Shown one piece after another: positions 54,794 to 63,276 of a DNA stretch of 64,000 bases. The stretch spans positions 62,001 to 126,000 of the forward strand of contig NZ_JABRPL010000006.1 of the NCBI RefSeq assembly GCF_013249015.1. The letters are read 5' to 3'. Made by a program: the position numbers and the translations under genes. The notes beneath the pieces were generated by a model. The model searched no databases. It worked only from the letters and a program-made list of their open reading frames with translations, and was not told the origin of the DNA. The first letter of the stretch is position 1, and every line of letters starts with the position of its first letter. Origin of the DNA: Rathayibacter agropyri (GTDB lineage: Bacteria; Actinomycetota; Actinomycetes; Actinomycetales; Microbacteriaceae).

Positions 54794-55336
54794 ATGAACG
54801 CCGTGCCTCCTGCTGCCCCCGCCCGCGACCGCGTCCTCGACGCGTTCGAGCAGCTGTTGATCGAGCAGGGCGAGCGCGCCGCCACCCTCGAGGCCGTCGC
54901 ACGCAAGGCCGGCGTCTCAAAGGGCGGGCTGCTCTACCACTTCCCCTCCAAGGACGCACTCGTCGACGGACTGCTCCAGCGCCTCGATGATCGCCGCGAG
55001 GAGGACGTCGCACAGAGCCTCGCCGCTCCGGAGGGAGTGGTCGCCTACCTCCTGCGCACCTCGTTCGCCGCCGACTCCGCCTTCGACCGCACTGTTCTCG
55101 CCGTTTCCCGCGTCGCGCAGGGTCACGACGAGCGCGCGAGCACCGCTCTCGCCCGAATCCACGACAGCTGGAACGAGGTCGTCGCCGAGGCCGTCGGCGA
55201 CCCGCTCCTCGCCCGAGCCATCGTGCTGATGAGCGACGGCCTCTACTACAACTCCGCCCTGCTCCCGACGGGCCAGGAGTCGCGCGGCGAGGCCGAGGAC
55301 GTTCTCGCCGTCGTTCAGCGCCTCCTGACCGCCTGA
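54794..55336 (+). CDS. TetR family transcriptional regulator
   Basis: A 180-residue regulator: HTH ATLEAVARKAGVSKGGLLYHFPSKDALVDGLL, followed by a helical ligand-binding domain with TetR_C-like helix order. Start ATG 54794 follows AGG. Divergent from the DHA2 exporter, so likely its local repressor. It also converges with the last gene of the RiPP operon (stops 7 bp apart). Confidence 0.92.
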   Translation: MNAVPPAAPARDRVLDAFEQLLIEQGERAATLEAVARKAGVSKGGLLYHFPSKDALVDGLLQRLDDRREEDVAQSLAAPEGVVAYLLRTSFAADSAFDRTVLAVSRVAQGHDERASTALARIHDSWNEVVAEAVGDPLLARAIVLMSDGLYYNSALLPTGQESRGEAEDVLAVVQRLLTA

Positions 55337-55343
55337 CCCCGGC

Positions 55344-56153
55344 TTAAAGCCGCGTTACATGGCGCTCCCGGTCGAAGCGCCGGACCACAGCGAAAAACAG
55401 AACCACGTCGACCACGACGAGCACGACCGCACCGGCGCCCGCGACCGCGACGGTGAACAGCGAGAGCCCTGCCGTCTGGGCCACAACGAGGCCCACCAGC
55501 GGAAGCACCAGGAACGCCGCCGTCCCCTGCGCACCCTGCACCGTCGTCGCCCGCTGCGACACCGCCACGATCAGGCAAATCGCGAGGAAAGCGATGAGTG
55601 GGGCGAGCACGAGCGCCGAGACCAGCCAGGTCGCGGTCGGGAAGACCAGTCCGCCGAACAGCGGATAGCCGACCAGGTTCACGATGAGGCTATAGAGGAG
55701 AAAGGCCGCCCAGGTGATAAGCACCGCGGGGATCAGGGAGACGAGAATCTTCGCGAGCACCAGCTCACTGTTGGTCAGCGGCGTATAAAGGAGCCCCTCG
55801 ATCGTGCGCTTCTCCTTCTCACCCACGAAGCTCGCGCTCGCGGTGACACTCGCCACCATCACGGGGATGAGGAGGAAGACGGGGGCGAAGAAGTAGACCA
55901 CCATCGCGTAGGCGGTGGATTGCGCGAGGTCGTAGTCGGCGGGGACGACGCCCTCGGGCAGGTTCGCAAGGAACTGCTGCATCCCGGTGATCGACGCCAT
56001 CAGCGTCTCGTTGCGGCCAAGGAGAAGCACCAGGACGGGAAGCACCGTGACAAAGAGGATGGGCACGACGATGATCGGCGCGAGAGCCTGCTTGTTGCGC
56101 AGGATCTCGCGGAAGTCCTTCGTGACGAGGGCGATGACGCGACGGCGGTTCAT
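55344..56153 (-). CDS. ABC-2 type transporter permease (NatB-like)
   Basis: A 269-residue membrane protein with six TM helices. It opens with RRRVIALVTKDFREILRNKQ and has a long extracytoplasmic segment after TM1 (about residues 45-85) and the FVGEKEKRTIEGLLYTPLTN loop typical of NatB/ABC-2 permeases. ATGA overlap with its ATPase. Last gene of the apparent RiPP operon; export or self-protection. Confidence 0.85.
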   Translation of the reverse strand: MNRRRVIALVTKDFREILRNKQALAPIIVVPILFVTVLPVLVLLLGRNETLMASITGMQQFLANLPEGVVPADYDLAQSTAYAMVVYFFAPVFLLIPVMVASVTASASFVGEKEKRTIEGLLYTPLTNSELVLAKILVSLIPAVLITWAAFLLYSLIVNLVGYPLFGGLVFPTATWLVSALVLAPLIAFLAICLIVAVSQRATTVQGAQGTAAFLVLPLVGLVVAQTAGLSLFTVAVAGAGAVVLVVVDVVLFFAVVRRFDRERHVTRL

Positions 56154-57118
56154 CGTTCTTCTCCGATGGTTGTGAAGTAGTACTCCTCGATGGTGTGGCG
56201 CCGAGGGACGATCGAGGCGATCCGAACACCTCCGGCGACGAGCGCCTCCACGAGATCGGGGACCTCGGCCTCCCTCGTGACCCGCAGGGTCAGCACGCCA
56301 TCCTCCGAGGTGGTGGGCGCGGAGGCGAGACGGGCGACGATCGCGACCGCCGCCGTCGGATCACCCTCAACGGTGAGCTCCACGGTGGTGTCCGGCCAGC
56401 GCTGCTCGAGCAGGTCCGCGACGGGGCCGGACGCGACGAGACGGCCACCGTCGAGAATTCCGATGCTGTCGCACAGCGTTTCCAGACCCTGTAACTGGTG
56501 GGTGCAGATGACGACGGCGACGTCGCTCGAGGAGGTCAGCGATGAGAGGTAGCCGATCAGCTCCGCCGCCGCCTCAGGATCCAGGCCCGATGACGGCTCG
56601 TCCAGGAAGAGAACGTCCGGCTCGTGCAGCATCGCCCGCGCAATCGCGACCTTCTGGCGCATGCCCTTGCTGAACGAGCCGAGCACGTCGTCTGCCCGGT
56701 CCGACAGACCGAAGAGGTCGAGCACCTCGCCGATCCGCGCGTCGCGTCGGTCCGCGGACATCCCGAAAAGCTCGCCCCAGGCGATCAAGTTGTCGCGAAC
56801 CGTGAGCAGATCGTAGAGATTCCCGTCGGTCTGCACGCCGATGCGCTGGCGGAGCCGGTCGGCCGACGCCGGGGTGAGCGGCTCCCCGAAGAGGTGCACG
56901 GCTCCCGCGGTCGGTGTGAGGAGCCCGGTCAGCAGGCGCACCGTCGTCGTCTTGCCGGCGCCGTTGGGCCCGAGCAGCCCGAATGCGGATCCGCGTCGAA
57001 GCGAAAAGGACACGTCGTCGACGACGGTCCGCCCGCCGAGGGTCTTGGTGAGGCCGTTGACGCCGATCAGCTCCTCGGAACGGTGCGGTCTCGGCGTCTG
57101 GATCGCTGCGTCGATCAT
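56150..57118 (-). CDS. ABC transporter ATP-binding protein (NatA-like)
   Basis: A 322-residue ATPase: Walker A GLLGPNGAGKTTTVRLLTG, signature LGSFSKGMRQKVAIARAML (FSKGM in place of LSGGQ), Walker B VLFLDEPSSGLDPEA and H-loop ICTHQLQG. A C-terminal about 90-residue domain follows, as in exporters of this class. Partner of the permease at 55344. ATGA overlap on both sides. Confidence 0.92.
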   Translation of the reverse strand: MIDAAIQTPRPHRSEELIGVNGLTKTLGGRTVVDDVSFSLRRGSAFGLLGPNGAGKTTTVRLLTGLLTPTAGAVHLFGEPLTPASADRLRQRIGVQTDGNLYDLLTVRDNLIAWGELFGMSADRRDARIGEVLDLFGLSDRADDVLGSFSKGMRQKVAIARAMLHEPDVLFLDEPSSGLDPEAAAELIGYLSSLTSSSDVAVVICTHQLQGLETLCDSIGILDGGRLVASGPVADLLEQRWPDTTVELTVEGDPTAAVAIVARLASAPTTSEDGVLTLRVTREAEVPDLVEALVAGGVRIASIVPRRHTIEEYYFTTIGEER

Positions 57119-57870
57119 GTGCTTCTGTGTCCGTTCGATCGGATGCGGATGACGAGGACACTCGCGATGGCAGCACTCAAGACCACGAGGGAGACCAGCC
57201 CGGCGCCCCACTGGTTGGTCCCGTCGCCGGCGATCAGGCCGGACGGCGAGAGCAGAGCGGTCGGGGACCACTTCCGAAAGCCCTCTGCGCCGGTGAAGAG
57301 GCCACCGAGAAAGACGACGGCAGCGATCACGATCGCGGAGAGAAAGGGAGCGTTAGTCCAACAGGCCAGCACCCCCGCCAGGAGGATGAACACCACCAGT
57401 GCGCCCGCCTGGAGCGCGAGCCCGCCGACGAGGAGTCCCCACTCGAGATCGGGGTGCAGGACCACGGTCTCGTAGCCGGCCATGGCCGCACCGGCCAGCG
57501 CGCCAATCGAGGCGACGATCGCCGAGACGGCCAGTCGCGGACCGAAGATCTGCCACGGCCCCGTTGCACGCGAGCGGTAAAAGAGGCGCAGACGCTCGTC
57601 CGGTCCGAGCGCGCACGCCCAGCCGACGAGATAGCCGGCGAGCAGGAGGGCGAGCTGCGATGAGTTCTTGAAGTAGGAGTCGACCAGGTTCTGCCAGGTG
57701 GGGGCCGAGACGGTGATCGTCACGGTCTCGGAGGCGCCCAGTGCACCGAAGATGTCGGCGCTGTACTCGGCGATGAGCGGTGAGGTGATGCCCGAGAAGA
57801 GGAACAGGAACGCGACCACGAGAAGCCTTCTCGTCCGGTTCCATCGCTTGAATTCGACGGAGAGGCTCAT
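57115..57870 (-). CDS. ABC-2 type membrane protein (exporter/immunity permease)
   Basis: A 251-residue protein with six TM helices. An extracytoplasmic stretch after TM1 contains SAPTWQNLVDSYFKNSSQL. Sequence is not a standard family, but position between two ATPases and TM layout fit a lantibiotic-type ABC permease. ATGA overlaps with both neighbours. Confidence 0.78.
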   Translation of the reverse strand: MSLSVEFKRWNRTRRLLVVAFLFLFSGITSPLIAEYSADIFGALGASETVTITVSAPTWQNLVDSYFKNSSQLALLLAGYLVGWACALGPDERLRLFYRSRATGPWQIFGPRLAVSAIVASIGALAGAAMAGYETVVLHPDLEWGLLVGGLALQAGALVVFILLAGVLACWTNAPFLSAIVIAAVVFLGGLFTGAEGFRKWSPTALLSPSGLIAGDGTNQWGAGLVSLVVLSAAIASVLVIRIRSNGHRST

Positions 57871-58793
57871 GACCGCACCTGCGCTCCGGCGTCTGCTGGT
57901 GCACCGATCCGATTCATGAACGCCTGCTGGAGGGAGTTCTCACCGAAGCTGACCGAGCGGATGTCGCCACTGCTCCGTGCAATGACAGCCAAGAGCGGTT
58001 CGACCGCCGCCATGGGCACGAGCAACTCGCGGACCGAGCCGAGCGCGGGCTCCGCCGGGACTCCCGCTGCGGAGAGGCGGGCGCGGAGGCCAGATGCGTC
58101 CTCGAATGACGACACGACGATGCTGGAGCGCACGGAGGCCGACTCGATGAAGGCGCCCTTGTCTCCCGCGAACACCAGACGACCGTGGTCGAGTACGACC
58201 AGCCGGTCGGCCACCGAGTCGACGTCGGTGAGAATGTGGCTCGAGATCACCACGCACATCTCGCGCCCGAGGCTGCGCACGATCTCGAGGATCGCCTCAC
58301 GGCCGACCGGATCGAGGGCGCTCGTCGGCTCATCGAGGATCAGAAGGGAGGGCCGGCGGACGAGCGCCGCCGCGATCCCGAGTCGCTGCTTCATGCCCCG
58401 CGAGAACCCGCCCACCCGGCGCCGCGTGGCGTCGTGGAGTCCGACCCGCGCGAGCAGATCGCTGATCGCTCGCCGCGTCACCACGCCCTCCGTGGGCATC
58501 CCCAGCCGTGCCGACTGCGCAATGACCTCCAGCGGGGTGAGGAACGGCTCAAAGCTCGGGGTGTCGGGGCAGTAGGCGATCTCGTTGGAGCCGCGCTCGA
58601 TCCGCCCCGATGTCACCGAGATGAGCCCGAGCAGCGCATGAATGAGCGTAGTCTTCCCGGCGCCGTTCACCCCGATCAGCCCATGCACACCGGTCCCCGA
58701 GAACGCGCACGTGATGCCGTCAAGGGCGGTGAAGGAGCCGAACCGCACGGTGACGCCGTCAGCCCGGACAAGCGCTCCGCTACTCGGTTGCAC
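57867..58793 (-). CDS. ABC transporter ATP-binding protein
   Basis: A 308-residue ATPase: Walker A GLIGVNGAGKTTLIHALLG, signature GGFSRGMKQRLGIAAALV, Walker B LLILDEPTSALDPVG and H-loop VISSHILTDVD. This is the class that powers peptide export or self-immunity in bacteriocin operons. Pairs with the permease at 57115. Its start overlaps the PLDc_N gene by 14 bp. Confidence 0.92.
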   Translation of the reverse strand: MQPSSGALVRADGVTVRFGSFTALDGITCAFSGTGVHGLIGVNGAGKTTLIHALLGLISVTSGRIERGSNEIAYCPDTPSFEPFLTPLEVIAQSARLGMPTEGVVTRRAISDLLARVGLHDATRRRVGGFSRGMKQRLGIAAALVRRPSLLILDEPTSALDPVGREAILEIVRSLGREMCVVISSHILTDVDSVADRLVVLDHGRLVFAGDKGAFIESASVRSSIVVSSFEDASGLRARLSAAGVPAEPALGSVRELLVPMAAVEPLLAVIARSSGDIRSVSFGENSLQQAFMNRIGAPADAGAQVRS

Positions 58794-58977
58794 GCTGCTC
58801 GGTCCGGCCGAAGATCAGGTAGAGGATCCCGCCGAGGGGAATGGAGATCGCGCAGATGATCGCCCACGCCCACTTTGGCAGGTGCCGCGTGCCCGCGCTG
58901 CGAATCAGGTCGACGTAGCAGTAGACGAGGAACGCCAGACCGAGGATGAGGAATGGAAGCAGGATTTCGATCTTCAT
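58780..58977 (-). CDS. PLDc_N domain small membrane protein (possible immunity protein)
   Basis: A 65-residue protein with two TM helices, a basic linker (IRSAGTRHLPKWAWAI) and the IPLGGILYLIFGRTE end characteristic of the phospholipase D N-terminal (PLDc_N) family. Small PLDc_N proteins accompany ABC-2 transporters in several actinobacterial peptide clusters. Self-protection is likely but inferred from context. Confidence 0.8.
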   Translation of the reverse strand: MKIEILLPFLILGLAFLVYCYVDLIRSAGTRHLPKWAWAIICAISIPLGGILYLIFGRTEQRATE

Positions 58978-59939
58978 AACATCACTTTCTGTCTGAGGGC
59001 TTCACTGATCTGCCGGAGGTCGTCTAGGGCGGCTTCGTCGCCGTGGACCATCGCTACCGCGGTCGGGTTGATGACCACCTCGTCGATCCCGTGCTCGCCG
59101 ATGTCCCGGATCTGCTCCGCGACCTCCTGCACCTCCCCGACGACGAATACGTTCCTGCGCACGAGTTCACGGGCGCCGGACGCGACATCGGAGGGGTGCG
59201 CGTCGATCCCCGCGCGGCGGAGCATGTCGGAGTAGTGGAAACGCGCAAGGTGGCTCGAGCATCCGGCCTGCGCGAGGAGGTTCGGCGATCGTCCCGGCCC
59301 TGTCAGGGCCACGTGCACATTAGTGACCACCCGCGCGCGCGTTCCGTCGGCCCGGGTCAGGCGCGGGAGGAGCACGTCGCGCACGTAGGTCCGCGGCGTC
59401 ATCCAGGTGACGACGAAGTCCGCCACGTCGCGCGACCTGGAGGCCATGCCCGGTCGCAGCACACCGGTCCCGATCTTAACCGGGCCCGTCTCGAAGGCGG
59501 GCAAACGAGCGTGGCGAGCCTCCAGGCCGGGCACGGTGCTCGTGACCGGTCGTCCCGCCAGCAAGTCACGGACCATGCCTGCGTAGGCGGCGGTATAGCT
59601 GGCGGGGCGCTCCAGCGGCGCTCCCCGGGTCGCAGTCACGAAATCCGGATCGGAGGCTCCGTACGCGACCGCGACGTCGCGGCCGAGGACGGCCGCCAGC
59701 GACCGCGCCTGCAACGCGGCATCGTAGGGGGTGCGCAGCACAGCGAGGGCGGTCCCGATTCCGACGGGGACGGCGTCCTCGGTTCCACCGAGGCCGGCCA
59801 GCGCCATGTGGCTCTCAATCTGGAACGACTGCCCAGTCCAGAGGCGCGCGTAGCCACCCTCGCGGACGGCCCGCGCGTAGCGGCGGACGACTCCCTGATC
59901 GCTCGGTTGGTGCGGGCAGAGCAGCGATACCTCGCTCAC
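58974..59939 (-). CDS. LLM-class (F420-type) oxidoreductase; predicted Dha-to-D-Ala reductase
   Basis: A 321-residue luciferase-like TIM-barrel protein: YARLWTGQSFQIESHMALAG, VPVGIGTALAVLRTPYDAALQARSLAAV, VAVAYGASDPDFV and the late VGEVQEVAEQIRDIGEHGIDEVV (all short fragments of the fold). LLM enzymes of the LxmJ type (lexapeptide) use F420H2 to reduce dehydroalanine to D-alanine. No NAD motif is visible. GTG start overlapping the HopA1-like stop; it acts on the same peptide as its neighbours. Nine Ser at alternate core positions would be its substrates. Reaction is inferred. Confidence 0.85.
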   Translation of the reverse strand: MSEVSLLCPHQPSDQGVVRRYARAVREGGYARLWTGQSFQIESHMALAGLGGTEDAVPVGIGTALAVLRTPYDAALQARSLAAVLGRDVAVAYGASDPDFVTATRGAPLERPASYTAAYAGMVRDLLAGRPVTSTVPGLEARHARLPAFETGPVKIGTGVLRPGMASRSRDVADFVVTWMTPRTYVRDVLLPRLTRADGTRARVVTNVHVALTGPGRSPNLLAQAGCSSHLARFHYSDMLRRAGIDAHPSDVASGARELVRRNVFVVGEVQEVAEQIRDIGEHGIDEVVINPTAVAMVHGDEAALDDLRQISEALRQKVML

Positions 59940-60862
59940 GCGGCACCCTCCCCGCTCGCGCTCGGTGCGAGGTTGCGGGCGACATCATCGGGGTTGATCC
60001 CCGCCTCGGCCAACGCGTCGCGGATCCGGTCGACAAGCGCCCCACCGGACGTCACAGTCACGGCGATCGCCCCGGCCAGCGCAGCACACCGGCTCTCGCC
60101 AAAGCTCTGCTCCCGGCCGGAGCGGGTGGGCTCAGCCGCCATTCGCAGACCGGGAACGACCTCCGCGCACAGCGGAGACCCGCCTGTACTCGCCCCCGAG
60201 GACGGGACGAGTCGGCTCAGGACCTCGCCGACGCCTCCCGCATCGACCGAGGAGTAGTACACGATCGAGTCGTTGCGGGGGAACGCGTCTGGACGGGACA
60301 GGATCTTCGTCCGGAACGAGAGGTCACGGTCGACGAACTCGTGAACGCTGGCCGCCCAGAAGCGGAGGGCCTGATCGGGGTCATCAAAGCGCAGGTAGTG
60401 GCGCAGCATCGTGCCGGGCACCGCTGGCCGATCCGCGCGCTCGTGCACGAACATGAAGAACCCCGGCGTCAGATTTGGGCGCAGGCACGAGAGGCGCCCA
60501 TGCCGCACACCCTCCGCCTCCGCAAGGTCGTTGGCCTCGAATCGCACCCGAACGCGATGCAGTTCCACGACCCCTGCGTCGCGGTCGCCGGACACCGGTG
60601 CCTCGACGGGGACAATCACCCCGGGGTCCGGCAGAGCGGCGCGGATGTCCTCCTCGAATGCCTCGTCCGGGAGCAGAGATGTCGTTGCGAAGACGTCCGG
60701 ATTTCCTGCATGCAGATTCGCGTACAACCAGGTAGCGAGGCCGCGACGCGGGTCCATCGCGTCAAGCTCGAGCCGGGCGTCCGCCAGCGTCAGGACGCTG
60801 CGGTCAACATCGACCGTGAGGAGACGGGCGAGATCCGCCGCCGAAAAGCCTCCAGCGCTCAC
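59936..60862 (-). CDS. HopA1-like protein; predicted phospho-Ser/Thr lyase
   Basis: A 308-residue protein like HopA1-domain enzymes of class V lanthipeptide and thioamitide clusters (LxmY, TvaD type). Family-like features: LTPGFFMFVHERAD (residues about 131-144), MLRHYLRF (152-159), the basic SFRTKIL (182-188) and RNDSIVYY (196-203). Such proteins remove phosphate from phospho-Ser/Thr made by the partner kinase, leaving Dha/Dhb. GTGA overlaps with the kinase gene before and the reductase gene after. Confidence 0.75.
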   Translation of the reverse strand: MSAGGFSAADLARLLTVDVDRSVLTLADARLELDAMDPRRGLATWLYANLHAGNPDVFATTSLLPDEAFEEDIRAALPDPGVIVPVEAPVSGDRDAGVVELHRVRVRFEANDLAEAEGVRHGRLSCLRPNLTPGFFMFVHERADRPAVPGTMLRHYLRFDDPDQALRFWAASVHEFVDRDLSFRTKILSRPDAFPRNDSIVYYSSVDAGGVGEVLSRLVPSSGASTGGSPLCAEVVPGLRMAAEPTRSGREQSFGESRCAALAGAIAVTVTSGGALVDRIRDALAEAGINPDDVARNLAPSASGEGAA

Positions 60863-61866
60863 GTGATCACCGCCTCGAGGAGCACGGCCGCGCTGTCCGG
60901 CTCGAGCATCGCCTGCCGCCCAATACCTGCCAGAGCACGATCAGCCGCCGGCAACGAGTACGACATCATCGACCGCGCGATGACGCGTTCAATGACGTAC
61001 CAGCCGATGCCTCGCGCCAGCTCATCCCGATCCAGTTGTTCGGTGCAGCGGCTGTGGTAACCCTCGAGGACCGCGGCGGCGACCGGCCGGGCCCGCGAGA
61101 GCATGGTCTCACCCCGATCCAGCAGCAGATTGTGGAAGTCCAGAACCGAACTCTCCGGCGAGTTGATACCCGTGAACGCCCGCACGACCGCGTCGAAGAG
61201 CACGGCGCCCAGCAGCCCTGCGACATCGCGGTGCGCCGGTGCAATCGTGAACTCCTCCCAGTCGATCAAGACCGGCTCACCGTCGGCCCCAACGAGGAAC
61301 TGGTCCGGTCGGAGATCGCCGTGCGAGGGAACCATTGCGAACCGGCGCTGACCCGTCGTCCACGCGCGGACGACCTCGATGAACTCTGCGTCGTGCTGGA
61401 AGAGCCGCCAGCAGTCGAGTTCGCCGCCGCTCGCTCGCGCGTAAGCGGCCGGAGTAAGCCAGTCGAAGCCATGCAGCGGCTCCTCAGCGGAGCCGTCGGC
61501 GTTCATGGTCGGCCGCAGTCCGACGATGGAGTGCAGTTCGCCGAGGATCGCGCCGGCCCGGGCGAACAGGCGTTCGACCTCGTCCGTCTCCTGGGCGCTG
61601 TCGAGGACCTGCTGCAAGGAACGAGCCTCGAGCAAATAGGGAAACACCACCGTCCGCGCCTGCGCGTCGCTCGAGAGTATGACGGGCGAGAACGTCAGCG
61701 CGCGCGTGCGGCGAACATCCTCCCACTCGAGGGTGTTGCGGAAGCGCCGGTCGGCATCTGCCGGCTCACCTGAGAACACCTTGCGGAAGACCAGGCCCTC
61801 CGCAGACGAGACGACCGTCGAGCGGTTCCGCCCGACCAGCCTGTCTGTGATCGCCTCAGTGAGCAT
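60859..61866 (-). CDS. APH-family kinase; predicted precursor Ser/Thr kinase
   Basis: A 335-residue phosphotransferase with an aminoglycoside-phosphotransferase fold: likely ATP-binding Lys29 (GLVFRKVF), the Brenner motif SHGDLRPDQF (HGD at 182-184; Gln in place of the usual Asn at the metal site) and Asp202 in VLIDWEE. LxmK/TvaC-type kinases of this fold phosphorylate Ser/Thr of RiPP precursors. Pairing with the HopA1-like protein supports that over antibiotic resistance. Starts 1 nt inside the hydrolase stop. Confidence 0.85.
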   Translation of the reverse strand: MLTEAITDRLVGRNRSTVVSSAEGLVFRKVFSGEPADADRRFRNTLEWEDVRRTRALTFSPVILSSDAQARTVVFPYLLEARSLQQVLDSAQETDEVERLFARAGAILGELHSIVGLRPTMNADGSAEEPLHGFDWLTPAAYARASGGELDCWRLFQHDAEFIEVVRAWTTGQRRFAMVPSHGDLRPDQFLVGADGEPVLIDWEEFTIAPAHRDVAGLLGAVLFDAVVRAFTGINSPESSVLDFHNLLLDRGETMLSRARPVAAAVLEGYHSRCTEQLDRDELARGIGWYVIERVIARSMMSYSLPAADRALAGIGRQAMLEPDSAAVLLEAVIT

Positions 61867-63044
61867 CAGATCCCCGCCGTTTCGTCATCATGCGACGCTT
61901 CCCCCGTCGCGAGCACTGCGTCGCCCGTGAGCACTGCCTCCTTGCTGAGCAGCGCCTCAGCGCAGGAGAATGCGTAAACTTCCTCGATTGCGCCGAGCGG
62001 CCGATCCCCATTCAAACAGAATGTCAGTCCCCTCGCCGAATCTGGACCGACGAACAGCCACGAACCAGCTAGGACGCCGGGCGCCGAGCCGCCTTTAAAC
62101 TGCATGATCGGCTCACCCTCCGGATGGTTCTCCATATGCCACGGAGTCCATGAACGTTCGGACAGACGGCGCATGACGCTGTCAATAGATTCAGGTGTAA
62201 TAAAGTAGTCCAGCCCGTCCGTGTATCGGATGAAATTGAGCGCGCTGGCTCGGAGATGAGAGTCGATCACGGAATGTTCGGCCGCAGATTCCAGTCCCCG
62301 TCCCCAGGCGCGAAGAAGATAGTCCCGCGTCGAGAGCAAAGGAGTATTAAGAAAGCGTGGAACGCCGTGGAACTCGGCAGTGGCGAGAATCTTCTCGGGC
62401 CCAAGGATACGAAGAAGAAGATCGGCCGCGGTGTTGTCGGAGCGCAGTGTCATCAGTGAGCAGAGATCACCGACAGAGATCGATGTGCCGATATGCGCTG
62501 TCGTCAGGCCGCTACTGAGGTATGAAATGTCGGACTTTAGGATGACGCACTCCGTCGCGAGAGAGAAGGCGCGCGACTCGACGGCGGCCAGCGTTGCATC
62601 AAGGATGAAGAGCTTCATCAGGGAGGACCCGGCGACCACGTCTGGGCCAGACTGGGCAACGACACCCCCGTCTCTCGTCAACACGGAAACCGTGTCGGCC
62701 ACAGCGCACAGTGCCCTTCTGAGTTCCTCAGCATCGCGAATGCGCGGAACCGGTGTCGTCAATCGCATCCCCTCGAGCCTCCCATCGGCTGTCTCTTGGA
62801 CGTAGACGACTCCCGCGATTCCGGCTTCCGACTCGACCTGGACCGCCGTGAGGCAGGCGGATTCCCGTGTCGAGTGTACGAATCGAGGGCGGCTGAGCTG
62901 AATTGCCTGGACCGTCTGAAGGACAGCCGACTCTGGTCCGATGCGGTACGCGGGGCGCAGGCGTCGATCAATCTCGTCCTTCGACACCTGCTCGCCTGAG
63001 AGGAGCAACTCGACAGCCGCGGCCGTCGTCCGGCTGGTCGTCAT
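61866..63044 (-). CDS. Class A beta-lactamase-fold serine hydrolase of the RiPP operon
   Basis: A 392-residue protein. Residues 1-115 form an N-terminal domain I do not recognise. The rest has all three penicillin-binding/beta-lactamase motifs: Ser141-x-x-Lys144 (GSSLMKLFI), SDN at 202-204 (RSDNTA) and KGGS at 317-320. There is no signal peptide, unusual for this family, so it should act in the cytoplasm. Leader removal, or a reaction on D-Ala-containing peptide, is plausible. Start 63044 has AGGAAG seven bases upstream; the longer frame to 63257 has none. Confidence 0.85.
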   Translation of the reverse strand: MTTSRTTAAAVELLLSGEQVSKDEIDRRLRPAYRIGPESAVLQTVQAIQLSRPRFVHSTRESACLTAVQVESEAGIAGVVYVQETADGRLEGMRLTTPVPRIRDAEELRRALCAVADTVSVLTRDGGVVAQSGPDVVAGSSLMKLFILDATLAAVESRAFSLATECVILKSDISYLSSGLTTAHIGTSISVGDLCSLMTLRSDNTAADLLLRILGPEKILATAEFHGVPRFLNTPLLSTRDYLLRAWGRGLESAAEHSVIDSHLRASALNFIRYTDGLDYFITPESIDSVMRRLSERSWTPWHMENHPEGEPIMQFKGGSAPGVLAGSWLFVGPDSARGLTFCLNGDRPLGAIEEVYAFSCAEALLSKEAVLTGDAVLATGEASHDDETAGI

Positions 63045-63276
63045 TTTGCACTTCCTGTCGTGTTCTGGAGTGGCCGGGAGAGGACGCGTACCACGGCGAA
63101 TCCCATATTTCGCACCTGTCGGACCTGCCTTCTCGCGACTGGAGATATAAGACGGATGCGGGTGCTGGCATCGCCGCAGAGAAGCCAATCCGCTAGATTC
63201 GCTCAGCGGATGAAGATCAGCGCCGGGACGCCCCGGGAACGACCCGACGCCGATCACATACCCGTCGTCAGACGGA
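63045..63276 (-). other. Gap between precursor and enzyme genes; possible attenuator
   Basis: A 232-bp stretch without a gene, the only sizeable gap in the operon. On the RNA, short stems can form at CCGGG-ACGC-CCCGG (about 63212-63228) and CCGCT...AGCGG (about 63190-63209). Such leaky stems behind RiPP precursor genes commonly give excess precursor mRNA. No T-run is present, so this is tentative. Confidence 0.35.

Noticed and set aside
60859-61866. Aminoglycoside resistance gene
   Set aside because: The APH fold alone suggests it, but the overlap with a HopA1-like gene and the precursor context favour a RiPP kinase.
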